9,378 nucleotides of DNA from Oscillospiraceae bacterium (GTDB lineage Bacteria > Bacillota > Clostridia > Oscillospirales > Ruminococcaceae), in assembly GCA_020024175.1 (NCBI GenBank), contig JAHHUB010000055.1, forward strand, positions 1 through 9,378, given 5' to 3'. Positions within the stretch are counted from its first letter, which is position 1. Each line of letters begins with the position of its first letter. The notes below the pieces were generated by a model. It saw only the letters and a program-made list of their open reading frames with translations, did no database searches and was not told the origin of the DNA. Shown piece after piece: positions 1-6,366 of this stretch. A program made the translations under genes and the position numbers.

Positions 1-161
1 TATTTTTACAAAAAAGATTTTATTAGTAAATAAAATATGGTAAAATAAGAAAAAATTATTTTATATTAAGAGAAAGAAAAAAATAATGAAAAAGATAACA
101 GAACAATTTCAAAATACCATATTTACATATAATAAAATATTTTTTTACTACTCATGTTTAT

Positions 162-245
162 ACAAAAATGTGAGTGCCTGTTTGTCGATTTTTCATGCCC
201 GGCGTTAGTCTGTCTTTGTGGCAGTGCTGCGTAGGGCATTTTTGT
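162..245 (+). other. GC-richer island with inverted repeats, possible structured leader
   Basis: This stretch stands out sharply from the almost pure A/T flanks. ACAAAAATG at 162-170 is perfectly complementary to CATTTTTGT at 237-245, so a 9-bp stem could close the island. ATGCCC at 195-200 can instead pair with GGGCAT at 234-239. The two pairings compete for bases 237-239, as in attenuator-like leaders. A ribosome site (GGAGTG, 261-266) and a short ORF follow directly. It matches no riboswitch class I know. It could be a leader RNA, a protein-DNA site of a mobile element, or simply gene debris. Confidence 0.3.
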
Positions 246-275
246 CTTGTAATGAAAAAAGGAGTGAAAATCAAT

Positions 276-380
276 ATGGAACAGCCAAAATGTACCACTG
301 TTTTTTGGTGCGGCGGAGAAGAAATCAACTTGAGATTAAGTGTTTCTATGATGTTTTTCCCTTATAGATCAGGTTCTTAA
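276..380 (+). CDS. Short ORF of 34 residues after a ribosome site, possibly a gene remnant
   Basis: The ATG at 276 is preceded by AAAGGAGTG with about 9 bases of spacing, a convincing Firmicutes ribosome site. The product begins MEQPKCTTVFWCGGEE and stops after 34 residues. It has no signal peptide or clear membrane span, and I do not recognise a family. The abrupt end, followed by a startless frame (352-510) that looks protein-like, suggests that both are pieces of one or more decayed genes. It lies directly downstream of the GC-richer island, so it could also be a leader peptide. Confidence that it is a functional gene is low. Confidence 0.25.
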   Translation: MEQPKCTTVFWCGGEEINLRLSVSMMFFPYRSGS

Positions 381-510
381 AACCTGTAAACTGTATTTAG
401 TAGCTATAAAAACTGTTGAGACACTGGATAAAAAACACTGTATGATGAAAAAATACAGTAAAATACTGATGTTTATTAAATTGGCAACTTTAGATACTTA
501 TAACAAGTGA
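352..510 (+). pseudogene. Startless protein-like frame, probable 3' remnant of an unknown gene
   Basis: A 52-codon frame without a plausible start ends at TGA 508-510. Its translation includes AIKTVETLDKKHCMMKKYSK and continues LMFIKLATLDTYNK. This mixes charged and hydrophobic residues like a real small domain rather than the Lys/Asn/Ile noise usual in AT-rich spacer. It begins immediately after a TGA and is in a different frame from the short ORF at 276-380, so a frameshift or deletion probably separated it from its start. No family is recognised. It ends 32 bases before the next gene and could have been the first member of that cluster. Confidence 0.25.
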
Positions 511-542
511 AATCAATAAATTTTAATTTGGAGGATATAAAA

Positions 543-1046
543 ATGGAGGATATAAAAATTTTTTTATCAGCACCCGAAAAATATGAAGATGCGTTTTGGG
601 AAAGTGATGAATTAATCTGGGTTGACTGGAGAGATTCTGATGATTCTATTATCAGCTGTTTCAATGAAAAACTGTCTGAAAAAGATAAAATCCAGTTTGA
701 GTGCATTGAAATAAAAAAAGAGCGTGGAATTGACATTCTCTTAAAAAAGAACGGAGTCAGCAGAGCAATTCCATATGCAGATGAATATATGGACAGAGAT
801 ACCACACTTAGAAGTATTCAGGAATATGTATCACCGAAATATCAAATTCGTTGGTATATGGGTTCTCTTGGAGGTGATACACTTGCTTTCTGTATTTATC
901 CTGCACATCAGTGGAAACAAATTGAACAGGAGTTTGGCGCAGAAAAGGTTGCTTACTATTTTGCACCTGTACAAGCAGACAGTATCATGTTTGAAATGGA
1001 TATGAATGATGTTTCTAATTTATTAGAACAAAGAGGAGAGGTATAA
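543..1046 (+). CDS. Hypothetical acidic cytosolic protein, 167 aa
   Basis: The ATG at 543 is chosen because GGAGG at 530-534 lies 8 bases upstream; an in-frame GTG at 507 lacks such a site. The product starts MEDIKIFLSAPEKYEDAFWE, is acidic, rich in Trp, Tyr and Asp/Glu, and has no signal peptide or membrane span. The centre and C-terminal half (around IRWYMGSLGGDTLAFCIYPA) read as a compact alpha/beta fold. I do not recognise the family. Size, acidity and position in a same-strand set with a small membrane protein and a DUF4261-type gene resemble immunity proteins of polymorphic toxins, but that is inference from context only. The gene appears intact. The next gene follows after 80 bases with no obvious terminator, so co-transcription is plausible. 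Confidence 0.75.
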   Translation: MEDIKIFLSAPEKYEDAFWESDELIWVDWRDSDDSIISCFNEKLSEKDKIQFECIEIKKERGIDILLKKNGVSRAIPYADEYMDRDTTLRSIQEYVSPKYQIRWYMGSLGGDTLAFCIYPAHQWKQIEQEFGAEKVAYYFAPVQADSIMFEMDMNDVSNLLEQRGEV

Positions 1047-1126
1047 TTTTCATTTTTCACAAAAGCAATCTTTATGTTATAGTATATTTATTCTAAATTA
1101 TATTGAATTAAAAAGGAAGATAATAT

Positions 1127-1267
1127 ATGAATGGAATTGTTATTTTAATTTTAGCTTTGCTGTTTATTATGATAATTCAACTGCTTATCCAACATAATTG
1201 GAAAGGTTTGCTTTTATTTTTATTTGCATTGTATTTAGTTTTTGGAATTAATCATCACACACGGTAA
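1127..1267 (+). CDS. Small hydrophobic membrane protein, 46 aa
   Basis: The ATG at 1127 has GGAAG at 1115-1119, 7 bases upstream. The 46-residue product has two hydrophobic stretches, about residues 3-21 (GIVILILALLFIMIIQLL) and 28-41 (LLLFLFALYLVFGI). A short polar turn QHNWKG separates them, and the tail NHHTR is polar. It is therefore probably a two-span inner-membrane hairpin. It lies between two larger same-strand genes with gaps near 80 bases. No family is recognised. Candidate roles such as a membrane partner or anchor for the flanking proteins cannot be told from sequence. The good ribosome site and clean topology argue for a real gene despite its size. Confidence 0.55.
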   Translation: MNGIVILILALLFIMIIQLLIQHNWKGLLLFLFALYLVFGINHHTR

Positions 1268-1344
1268 TAATCCTCATTAAATTATGTTTAGGGATTATAA
1301 AATAAATAAAACAAAAATAATATAATAAAAAGGAGTATAAATTT

Positions 1345-2223
1345 ATGAATAATGAAGTATATGAACAGGATTTAGATGAAAAAAACGCTGTTAATCCCGG
1401 TGGTCCTTTTCTTATTCAAATGCTTTTTAAAAATCCGGTAATTATGCCTGATAAAGATAAAATGACAGCTGTATTGGAGCGGCATATAGGAAAGACAGAA
1501 TGTTTTTGTCATGATGAAAAAACTGCAGGTTTTGCAGCTTTGGAACATATTTCAAAGTTTAAAGACGGAGATGTTCCCATACAGCTTATGGTAACAGGCT
1601 GTACTGATTTTAAAGGTAAAGGTTTTGACCCGTTTTTAATAAGTCAGATGTGGGATTGTCAAGAAGACCGTGAACGAATTTTTCGGGAATGTAAATATCA
1701 GGTTGTGGGTGTAGATATGCTGGCGGCAGCACTGCCTATATTGGAAAGAGCTAATCTTGATATGGATTTTTTAGATGCTTTGGCTGAACTTTATCCTACT
1801 TGTGAAGCATTTTACTTTCAAAATTGCGGAAAGTTATTTTTAGCTGAAGATGTTCGTTCTCATAAACTTCAAAAAGAGGATCGTTTTATCTTTTTTGGTG
1901 TCAATGTCAGATTTTTTAATGTTCAGGGTACTGATGATATGGTTGTAGATACTGTGGGAATGAGTACTTTGTTTTTACCGGATTTGCAGTATCATTTCCA
2001 TGATATGGACCCTAATTGGGTGGTAAATCATGCTTATAATGCAGCTTCTTATATTTTGAAAAATGATAATCCTATTGATGATGGTGAAACAATCGACAGT
2101 ATTGAAAATGGTATGATGAATCAAAATGTACAATGGAAATGTCAATATGAAGATTCTTTAATTCAGCCTTTGAGGAGTGTTTTGGATATTAATATGAATG
2201 AATATGCCTCAGGAAACAGGTAA
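1345..2223 (+). CDS. DUF4261 domain-containing protein, 292 aa
   Basis: GGAG at 1331-1334 precedes the ATG by about 10 bases. The product is a soluble, acidic protein of 292 residues. The segment at about residues 188-240 (FFNVQGTDDMVVDTVGMSTL, then LPDLQYHFHDMDPNWVVNHA and the AYNAASYIL helix) fits the C-terminal DUF4261 domain as I remember it. This contains the conserved QGTDDM, DT.G.S..GLPDLQYHF and NHAYN..SY elements. Residues 20-165 form the alpha/beta N-terminal part usual for such proteins. The biochemical function of DUF4261 is not established. Such genes often sit in accessory regions, and here it closes a three-gene same-strand set. The frame is intact. The domain call rests on recalled motifs, not on a profile search. 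Confidence 0.75.
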   Translation: MNNEVYEQDLDEKNAVNPGGPFLIQMLFKNPVIMPDKDKMTAVLERHIGKTECFCHDEKTAGFAALEHISKFKDGDVPIQLMVTGCTDFKGKGFDPFLISQMWDCQEDRERIFRECKYQVVGVDMLAAALPILERANLDMDFLDALAELYPTCEAFYFQNCGKLFLAEDVRSHKLQKEDRFIFFGVNVRFFNVQGTDDMVVDTVGMSTLFLPDLQYHFHDMDPNWVVNHAYNAASYILKNDNPIDDGETIDSIENGMMNQNVQWKCQYEDSLIQPLRSVLDINMNEYASGNR

Positions 2224-2339
2224 AAATTTTTTTGTTTTTTAAAATCAGTGCACAAATATCCAAGTGTGAAATGATGTATAAATTATGGAAAAAATTTAGT
2301 TAAGAGAGGCATTGTAATTTTTTATAAGAATCCTCCATC

Positions 2340-3023
2340 CTACTGATATTCAGCTTTTAAAAAATATGCTTCCCCATTAATATATTTAAATGTAATGGTA
2401 GTAGTATGAACAGATATATTCTCTCCCACCGGAAATAGTTCATTAGGTAACTCAATCGTTGTTTTAAACTTTATAAAGTGTGTGCTGTCCTCATTCAATC
2501 CGTAATCTAACAATTCATAAATAGTATCTGTTGGCAAGACACTTGAATGTTGATTAAATCTAAATCCTTTATCTGGATTATAACCATTTCCAATATCAGA
2601 TGGATAATCTTGATGGAATAATTCAGGATCAACATTAAAATAGTTTTGTATAAAAGAGTCAAAGCCTTCAATCTCTAACCAATCTTCTGACATTCCTGAT
2701 GGAATACGACCTTGATTCATGACAAAATTGCTATATATTGCTACTGCTGTTTTGGTATCCAAATCATCGATATTTTTAAAGGCAGATGTGCCCCCCAAGT
2801 CATTCCATTTATTTAATACTTTAGAATATTCTTCTACCGATAATTCTGTTTGGCTTTTATCATTTTGCGAAGATTCTTCCGAACTAGACTGAATTGCAGT
2901 TTGATGATTATCATCTGTGATTATTGAAGACGACATACTTTCACTTTGTATGTTGCTGTTGGCACAAGCACTCACTAATAAAGCTATTGTCAAACAAATA
3001 CATAACAATAAAATTCTTTTCAT
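2340..3023 (-). CDS. Putative membrane-anchored lipoprotein, 227 aa
   Basis: The N-terminus MKRILLLCICLTIALLVSAC is a textbook type II signal peptide: positive n-region, hydrophobic core and lipobox Val-Ser-Ala-Cys with the lipidated Cys at residue 20. Residues 21-62 form a Ser/Gln/Asn-rich flexible linker. The rest is a globular domain of about 165 residues rich in Asp, Asn, Phe and Tyr, with beta-strand-like stretches near the C-terminus. The ribosome site AGGAAGG lies about 7 bases before the ATG. A sigma-A type promoter is visible at 3080-3107. The protein would be anchored to the outer face of the cytoplasmic membrane. No family is recognised for the globular part. It is transcribed against the upstream cluster and forms its own unit. 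Confidence 0.8.
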   Translation of the reverse strand: MKRILLLCICLTIALLVSACANSNIQSESMSSSIITDDNHQTAIQSSSEESSQNDKSQTELSVEEYSKVLNKWNDLGGTSAFKNIDDLDTKTAVAIYSNFVMNQGRIPSGMSEDWLEIEGFDSFIQNYFNVDPELFHQDYPSDIGNGYNPDKGFRFNQHSSVLPTDTIYELLDYGLNEDSTHFIKFKTTIELPNELFPVGENISVHTTTITFKYINGEAYFLKAEYQ

Positions 3024-3079
3024 AAAATAACCTTCCTATTATTCATCTTTAATAGATTTTGAAACACAATTATTTTATA

Positions 3080-3107
3080 ATTATAGCATATTTTTATTTA
3101 ATGTCCA
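3080..3107 (-). promoter_or_regulatory. Sigma-A type promoter for the lipoprotein gene
   Basis: On the - strand, TGGACA (3102-3107, one mismatch to TTGACA) is followed by a 16-base spacer and a perfect TATAAT (3080-3085). The start codon of the lipoprotein lies about 57 bases downstream, leaving a normal 5' leader. Confidence 0.65.
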
Positions 3108-3114
3108 TGGTGTT

Positions 3115-3163
3115 TTGAACAAGTTTTTATTTGCTTTAATTGAACAAGTCCGGTAAAACGGAC
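3115..3163 (+). repeat. Two 10-base direct repeats and a small dyad
   Basis: TTGAACAAGT occurs at 3115-3124 and again at 3140-3149, 25 bases apart. The second copy runs into a dyad, GTCCG (3148-3152) and CGGAC (3159-3163). The set lies between the lipoprotein promoter and an isolated terminator hairpin. It could be an operator or promoter debris; chance cannot be excluded. Within the gene-free stretch 3024-3336 this, the promoter and the terminator are all I can point to, apart from an 18-codon ORF (3222-3278) that looks incidental. Confidence 0.25.
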
Positions 3164-3176
3164 ATAGAAAAAATCA

Positions 3177-3220
3177 CCCCCTATGGTAGAAAAAAAGAAA
3201 CTGCCATAGGGGGAATTTTT
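3177..3220 (+). terminator. Strong hairpin terminator without an obvious upstream gene
   Basis: CCCCCTATGGTAG (3177-3189) pairs with CTGCCATAGGGGG (3201-3213), 13 pairs including one G-T, around an A-rich loop, followed by AATTTTT. On the opposite strand the same stem is followed by TGATTTTTTC, so it could act in both directions. No gene on the + strand ends just before it. It may mark a lost gene or the end of a short transcript, or insulate sigK from the lipoprotein gene. Confidence 0.6.
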
Positions 3221-3336
3221 ATGACAAGTTTGCAGTTACCAAGATTTTTAAATACAATTCAAATTAAAAACCGTTAAAGCCAAAATAAGTTCTTATCACC
3301 TTACCAAAGTTAATATATTTTAAAGAGGTGATTTAT

Positions 3337-3693
3337 ATGTGGACATTTTTAGCGCCAGTAATTAGCAATATGTTTTTTCTGGCTATGCATGTTACAGGAA
3401 TTTCAGTATTTCCCAAACCACTTTCGGAAGAAGAGGAAAAACGATGTTTTGAACTAATGGCAGAAGGGGACAAAAACGCCAAAAACAAGCTTATAGAGCA
3501 TAATCTGCGTTTAGTGGCACACATCATAAAAAAATATTATTATAACAGCAAAGAACAGGAAGATTTAATATCTATAGGGACAATCGGACTTATAAAAGCG
3601 GTTTCCACATTCAACTATGAAAAAGGTTCAAAGTTTGCAACCTATGCTTCCAAATGTATAGAAAATGTAATACACTCCCAGCGGAACTTTTAA
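3337..3693 (+). pseudogene. Sporulation sigma factor K, N-terminal half only (interrupted gene)
   Basis: The ATG at 3337 follows AAAGAGGTG by 6 bases. The 118 residues start with the hydrophobic pro-sequence type N-terminus of sigma-K (about residues 2-25). They continue through FPKPLSEEEE and the sigma-70 region 2 core: NKLIEHNLRLVAHIIKKYY, then DLISIGTIGLIKAVSTF and KFATYASKCIEN. Sigma-K directs late mother-cell transcription in sporulation and is normally about 230 residues. Here similarity stops at Asn110 (codon 3664-3666), eight odd residues follow, then TAA. Region 3 and the region 4 helix-turn-helix are absent from the window. The break falls on the Glu-Asn-Glu codons where skin-type elements split sigK. 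The short tail contains Ser-Gln-Arg, which also occurs shortly after this point in some clostridial sigma-K proteins, so a small internal deletion plus frameshift is the alternative. Confidence 0.8.
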
Positions 3694-3746
3694 CATTTAA
3701 ACAGAATACTCAGAAACAGTTTTCGGAAGAGAAATGGAGAAAATTT

Positions 3747-4268
3747 ATGAACTTAGGTTCAGAAGGGTATATGTTGGTAAAACATATACATAAAGATATA
3801 AAATTCTCTCCTCTTTTTATAATAAGCTGTCCGATTTATTCTCCTCATCATTTGTTGGAAGCCGGGATAATGAACCTTGTTTATTCGGATACATCTAAGC
3901 TTATTCGTATATCGGACAAGCTCAGATATTACAGACATAAAAAAGCACTTCTTCAAAGAGATGTTGCAGATTATGCGGGGATTGAACGCACAACATACTC
4001 ATCTTATGAAGAAGGCAGCAGAGTTTATTATCCCAAAGAGGTAATGGAAAAAATTGCAGATATTCTTGATGTAGACCTGTCATCAATTTCAGATGATTAT
4101 AATATGTTTCTTTATAAGGGACAGTAAATATCAGCATTAAGAATTGCAAATGGACTTACTCAAACTGAGCTTGCAAAAAATCTTGACATTTCACTTACTA
4201 CGGTTAAAAAGTGGGAATATGATAAGGTACGCATAAGTAAAGAAATATGGGAAAAATATTTTAAATAA
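3747..4268 (+). pseudogene. Double helix-turn-helix (XRE-type) regulator split by an in-frame TAA
   Basis: The ATG at 3747 has GGAGA at 3736-3740, 6 bases upstream; the frame extends further 5' but only into sigK. Residues 1-50 form an N-terminal segment I do not recognise. Residues 57-112 are an XRE/Cro-CI type DNA-binding domain (DKLRYYRHKKALLQRDVADY, AGIERTTYSSYEEG, then EKIADILDV). TAA at 4125-4127 ends the product at 126 residues. The same frame continues for 46 codons with a second such domain (LRIANGLTQTELAKNLDI, then LTTVKKWE) to TAA 4266-4268. Two-domain proteins of this layout occur in clostridial mobile elements, where they probably act as repressors. A single nonsense mutation is the simplest explanation. 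The first domain alone might still be produced and bind DNA. Confidence 0.7.
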
Positions 4269-4350
4269 ACAATGACAATATTGCGTTTGTTGAGCAACAA
4301 GGTTAATAAGCGCTTTTTTTATATTTAAATAAAAGGATGAATAATCAGAT

Positions 4351-4644
4351 ATGTTATCATTTTACAGAATTTCCAAGATACTGTTTTCTGATGAAAGATT
4401 CTGAAATATATCAACTGAGGCAAAACTGCTTTATGGAATGTTTTTAGACCGCATGAGTTTATCTGCAAAAAATCATTGGTTTGATGAAACAGGACATGTA
4501 TACATAATTTTTACCATAGATGAAATTATGCGGTTGTCCAAACAACAATTCATGAGTTGTCAATAGGACAATGTAATAATACTGATATGAATGATACTTA
4601 TCCTTTCCTTTCCGAGAACTTTTCAGGAAAGGAAAGGGAAGGGA
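4351..4644 (+). pseudogene. RepA-type replication initiator, broken N-terminal part (ICE remnant)
   Basis: From ATG 4351 the translation MLSFYRISKILFSDERF, a TGA at 4402-4404, then STEAKLLYGMFLDRMSLSAK and WFDETGHVYIIFTIDEIM matches the N-terminal winged-helix domain of RepA_N-type initiators. These are found on Firmicutes plasmids and Tn1549-like ICEs, and the protein would start replication of the excised element. TGA replaces a codon usually for Lys or Arg. After about codon 62 the expected rest of the DNA-binding domain is missing. A shifted frame then gives HELSIGQCNNTDMNDTYPF, which resembles the polar linker farther along such proteins. So an internal deletion with frame change is likely. 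The gene then runs directly into the coupling-protein fragment. The ribosome site AAAGGATG is present but rather far from the ATG. Confidence 0.65.
4602..4637 (+). repeat. Perfect 12-bp pyrimidine/purine inverted repeat
   Basis: CCTTTCCTTTCC (4602-4613) is perfectly complementary to GGAAAGGAAAGG (4626-4637) around a 12-base loop. One arm is all pyrimidine and the other all purine. No T-run follows, so it is not a normal terminator. It lies in the repA linker region just before the apparent junction with the coupling-protein fragment, and its purine arm may act as a ribosome site for ATG 4645. Confidence 0.5.
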
Positions 4645-5445
4645 ATGACAGCAAAGTCGATTTTAATTTCTTGCGGTGCAAGGTTTGCCCCATTTGATAT
4701 TCAGGAGGTTTACGATGTAACCATGTATGACGAACTTGAACTTGATAATTTCGGAGATAGGAAAACAGCTTTATTTCTTGTTATGAGCGATACAGACAGC
4801 ACTTTCAACTTTCTCATTTCAATGATCTACACACAATTATTTAATCTGCTCTGCGAAAAGGCAGATGATGTTTATGGTGGAAGACTTCCTGTGCATGTGC
4901 GATGCCTTATTGATGAGTGTGCAAACATTGGTCAGATACCAAACCTTGAAAAGTTAGTGGCTACTATCAGAAGCAGAGAAATATCTGCTTGTCTTTTTCT
5001 TCAGGCTCAATCACAGCTTAAAGCGATTTATAAGGCCAATGCAGATACAATCATTGGCAATATGGATTCACGTATTTTTCTTGGTGGATCGGAACTGACT
5101 ATGCTGAAAGAGTTGAATCAGGCTCTGGGAAAAGAAACGATTGATCTGTACAACACATCTGACATCAGAGGAAGCCAAAGAAGTTATGGTATGAACTATC
5201 AAAGGCTCAGTAAAGATTTGGCTACAATAGATGAACTTGCTGTACTTGACGGCAGTAAGTGCATAGTACAGCTTTGAGGTGTCAGGCCATTTTTATCTGA
5301 AAAATACGATTTAACAAAACATCCTAATTATCATCTAACAGCAGATGCAGATAAAAAGAACAGTTTTAATATTGAAGATTATTTGAATCATCATTTAAAA
5401 CTAAAAGCAAATGATCAATATGAGGTTATAGATATAAAATATTAA
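4645..5445 (+). pseudogene. VirD4/TraG-type conjugative coupling protein, C-terminal half with nonsense codon
   Basis: The frame carries the second half of a type IV secretion coupling ATPase, the membrane protein that hands the relaxase-DNA complex to the conjugation channel. Visible family elements from Met4645 are SILISCGARFAPFDIQEV near the start, SDTDSTFNFLISMIYTQLFN at about 48-67, and the Walker B region VRCLIDECANIGQIP at about 85-99. These are followed by TIRSREISACLFLQAQSQLK and TIIGNMDSRIFLGG. The usual DEFAN is DECAN here. The N-terminal membrane segments and Walker A are missing, leaving about 266 codons of a normal 600 or so. TGA at 5275-5277 interrupts a motif normally reading QLRGVRPFLS; the frame then continues GVRPFLSEKYDLTKHPNY to TAA 5443-5445. 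This is a classic CGA-to-TGA change. No intact conjugation gene remains in the window. Confidence 0.85.
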
Positions 5446-5546
5446 AAAGTTTATAAAAACATGGCTGGAAACTTTGCTTTTACTGGGTCTGTGATGTATA
5501 TTATGTTTATTGTAAAAATGGGAATATAATCATCTAGTCAAAGACA

Positions 5547-5629
5547 AAAAGACACGGCATAAAAATGATATGTACTCTCCTTACTGGATATTCAGAATTC
5601 TGGGTACATATCAAAATGTCGTGTCTTTT
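5547..5629 (-). terminator. Long interrupted inverted repeat, probable terminator of the - strand gene
   Basis: AAAAGACACGGCAT (5547-5560) pairs with ATGTCGTGTCTTTT (5616-5629) with one mismatch. Further in, TGATATGTAC (5566-5575) pairs with GTACATATCA (5604-5613). The apex contains the palindrome CAGAATTCTG (5592-5601). Read on the - strand the stem lies 15 bases after the stop of the gene at 5645-6112 and ends in CTTTTTG, so it can serve as its terminator. At over 80 bases it is much longer than needed and could be the end of a lost mobile element. Confidence 0.5.
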
Positions 5630-5644
5630 GCGTTTTATTTGAAG

Positions 5645-6112
5645 TTATGCTTTCATATCAATGCCTTGCTTGTATTCATCAAGAATACTGGTATCAAAAG
5701 GCTTTCCTGGTTCCCATTCTGGAACACGGGATCTTACAAAATCATTCAATCGTGTGGATTCCGCAAGATGAATTTGCTCTAATGTCCATGAAGCGTGCAT
5801 GCGATATCCGGCAGAAATTTTGGACAAATAAGCCTTAACAGCTTCTCCCACATCCCCATGCCCACCTGACATATCATAATAGTCTTTCATGTGGTTGAAC
5901 GCAATGTCTTTCATCTGTTGCTCTGCGTCTTTGTCCACAGGGATGATTTTGAAATCCGATGATTTCATTCCTGTAATGTCCATACCTTCGGGGTAATACG
6001 GATTGACATAACCCTTTGGAGGTAATTAGCCATTTGGTAGCTTTGGTTCGGCACTTTGACGCTCATATCGCTGTCTGTTTGCCATCATTCTTGCAATATC
6101 ATTGATTGTCAT
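5645..6112 (-). pseudogene. Conserved hypothetical protein interrupted by TAA at codon 29
   Basis: On the - strand an excellent ribosome site (AAGGAGGAAGAACG) precedes the ATG at 6110-6112. The frame reads MTINDIARMMANRQRYERQS, AEPKLPNG, then TAA (6026-6028). It continues in the same frame LPPKGYVNPYYPEGMDITGM and on through DKDAEQQMKDIAFNHMKDYY, ASWTLEQIHLAESTRLNDFV and VPEWEPGKPFDTSILDEYK to the stop at 5645. The full product would be 155 residues: a polar N-terminal tail and a mostly helical soluble domain. I have an impression of similar hypothetical proteins in gut Lachnospiraceae but cannot name a family. Without the 5' part, translation from a downstream Met (5981-5983) would give 112 residues but has no good ribosome site. 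It diverges from the intact gene at 6367, with which it may form a functional pair. Confidence 0.65.
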
Positions 6113-6275
6113 CGTTCTTCCTCCTTACATAAATTTATGGAAACAGAAACAATGTTTCTTAATTATATATTGACTCATTTTCAAAAAAATAAAGTGCTGT
6201 GTGGTGTGGAACAGGAAAAATAAGAAAAATCAATGTTAAAATTGACGAAAATATAGACTTTACAGATCAAAATAC

Positions 6276-6302
6276 TTAAGTTTTTCAAAAAAATGACGAT
6301 AA
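6276..6302 (+). promoter_or_regulatory. Weak sigma-28-like promoter candidate
   Basis: TTAA (6276-6279), a 15-base spacer and GACGATAA (6295-6302) approach the sigma-D/sigma-28 consensus TAAA-N15-GCCGATAA. It lies in the 254-base divergent spacer, about 65 bases upstream of the gene at 6367. No convincing sigma-A promoter was found for that gene. On the - strand a TATAAT occurs at 6159-6164 without a properly spaced -35. In such AT-rich DNA the match could be chance. Confidence 0.2.
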
Positions 6303-6366
6303 TATTGTAAAAGAGCATATCTCCCTAATTTGTAAATTGATAAAGTAAGAAAGGACGGATGACTGT

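Noticed and set aside
476..805. Open frame on the - strand opposite the 543-1046 gene
   Set aside because: It lies antisense to a gene with a good ribosome site, has Ser/Ile-rich low-quality composition and no start signal.
5461..5529. 22-codon ORF after the coupling protein (MAGNFAFTGSVMYIMFIVKM)
   Set aside because: It has no ribosome site and is shorter than the small membrane proteins that usually follow virD4. It may be a remnant but cannot be supported.
4125..6028. Stop codon reassignment as explanation for the many in-frame stops
   Set aside because: Both TAA (4125, 6026) and TGA (4402, 5275) occur, at sites needing different amino acids, and true deletions and frameshifts are present too. 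Ordinary decay explains all of them.
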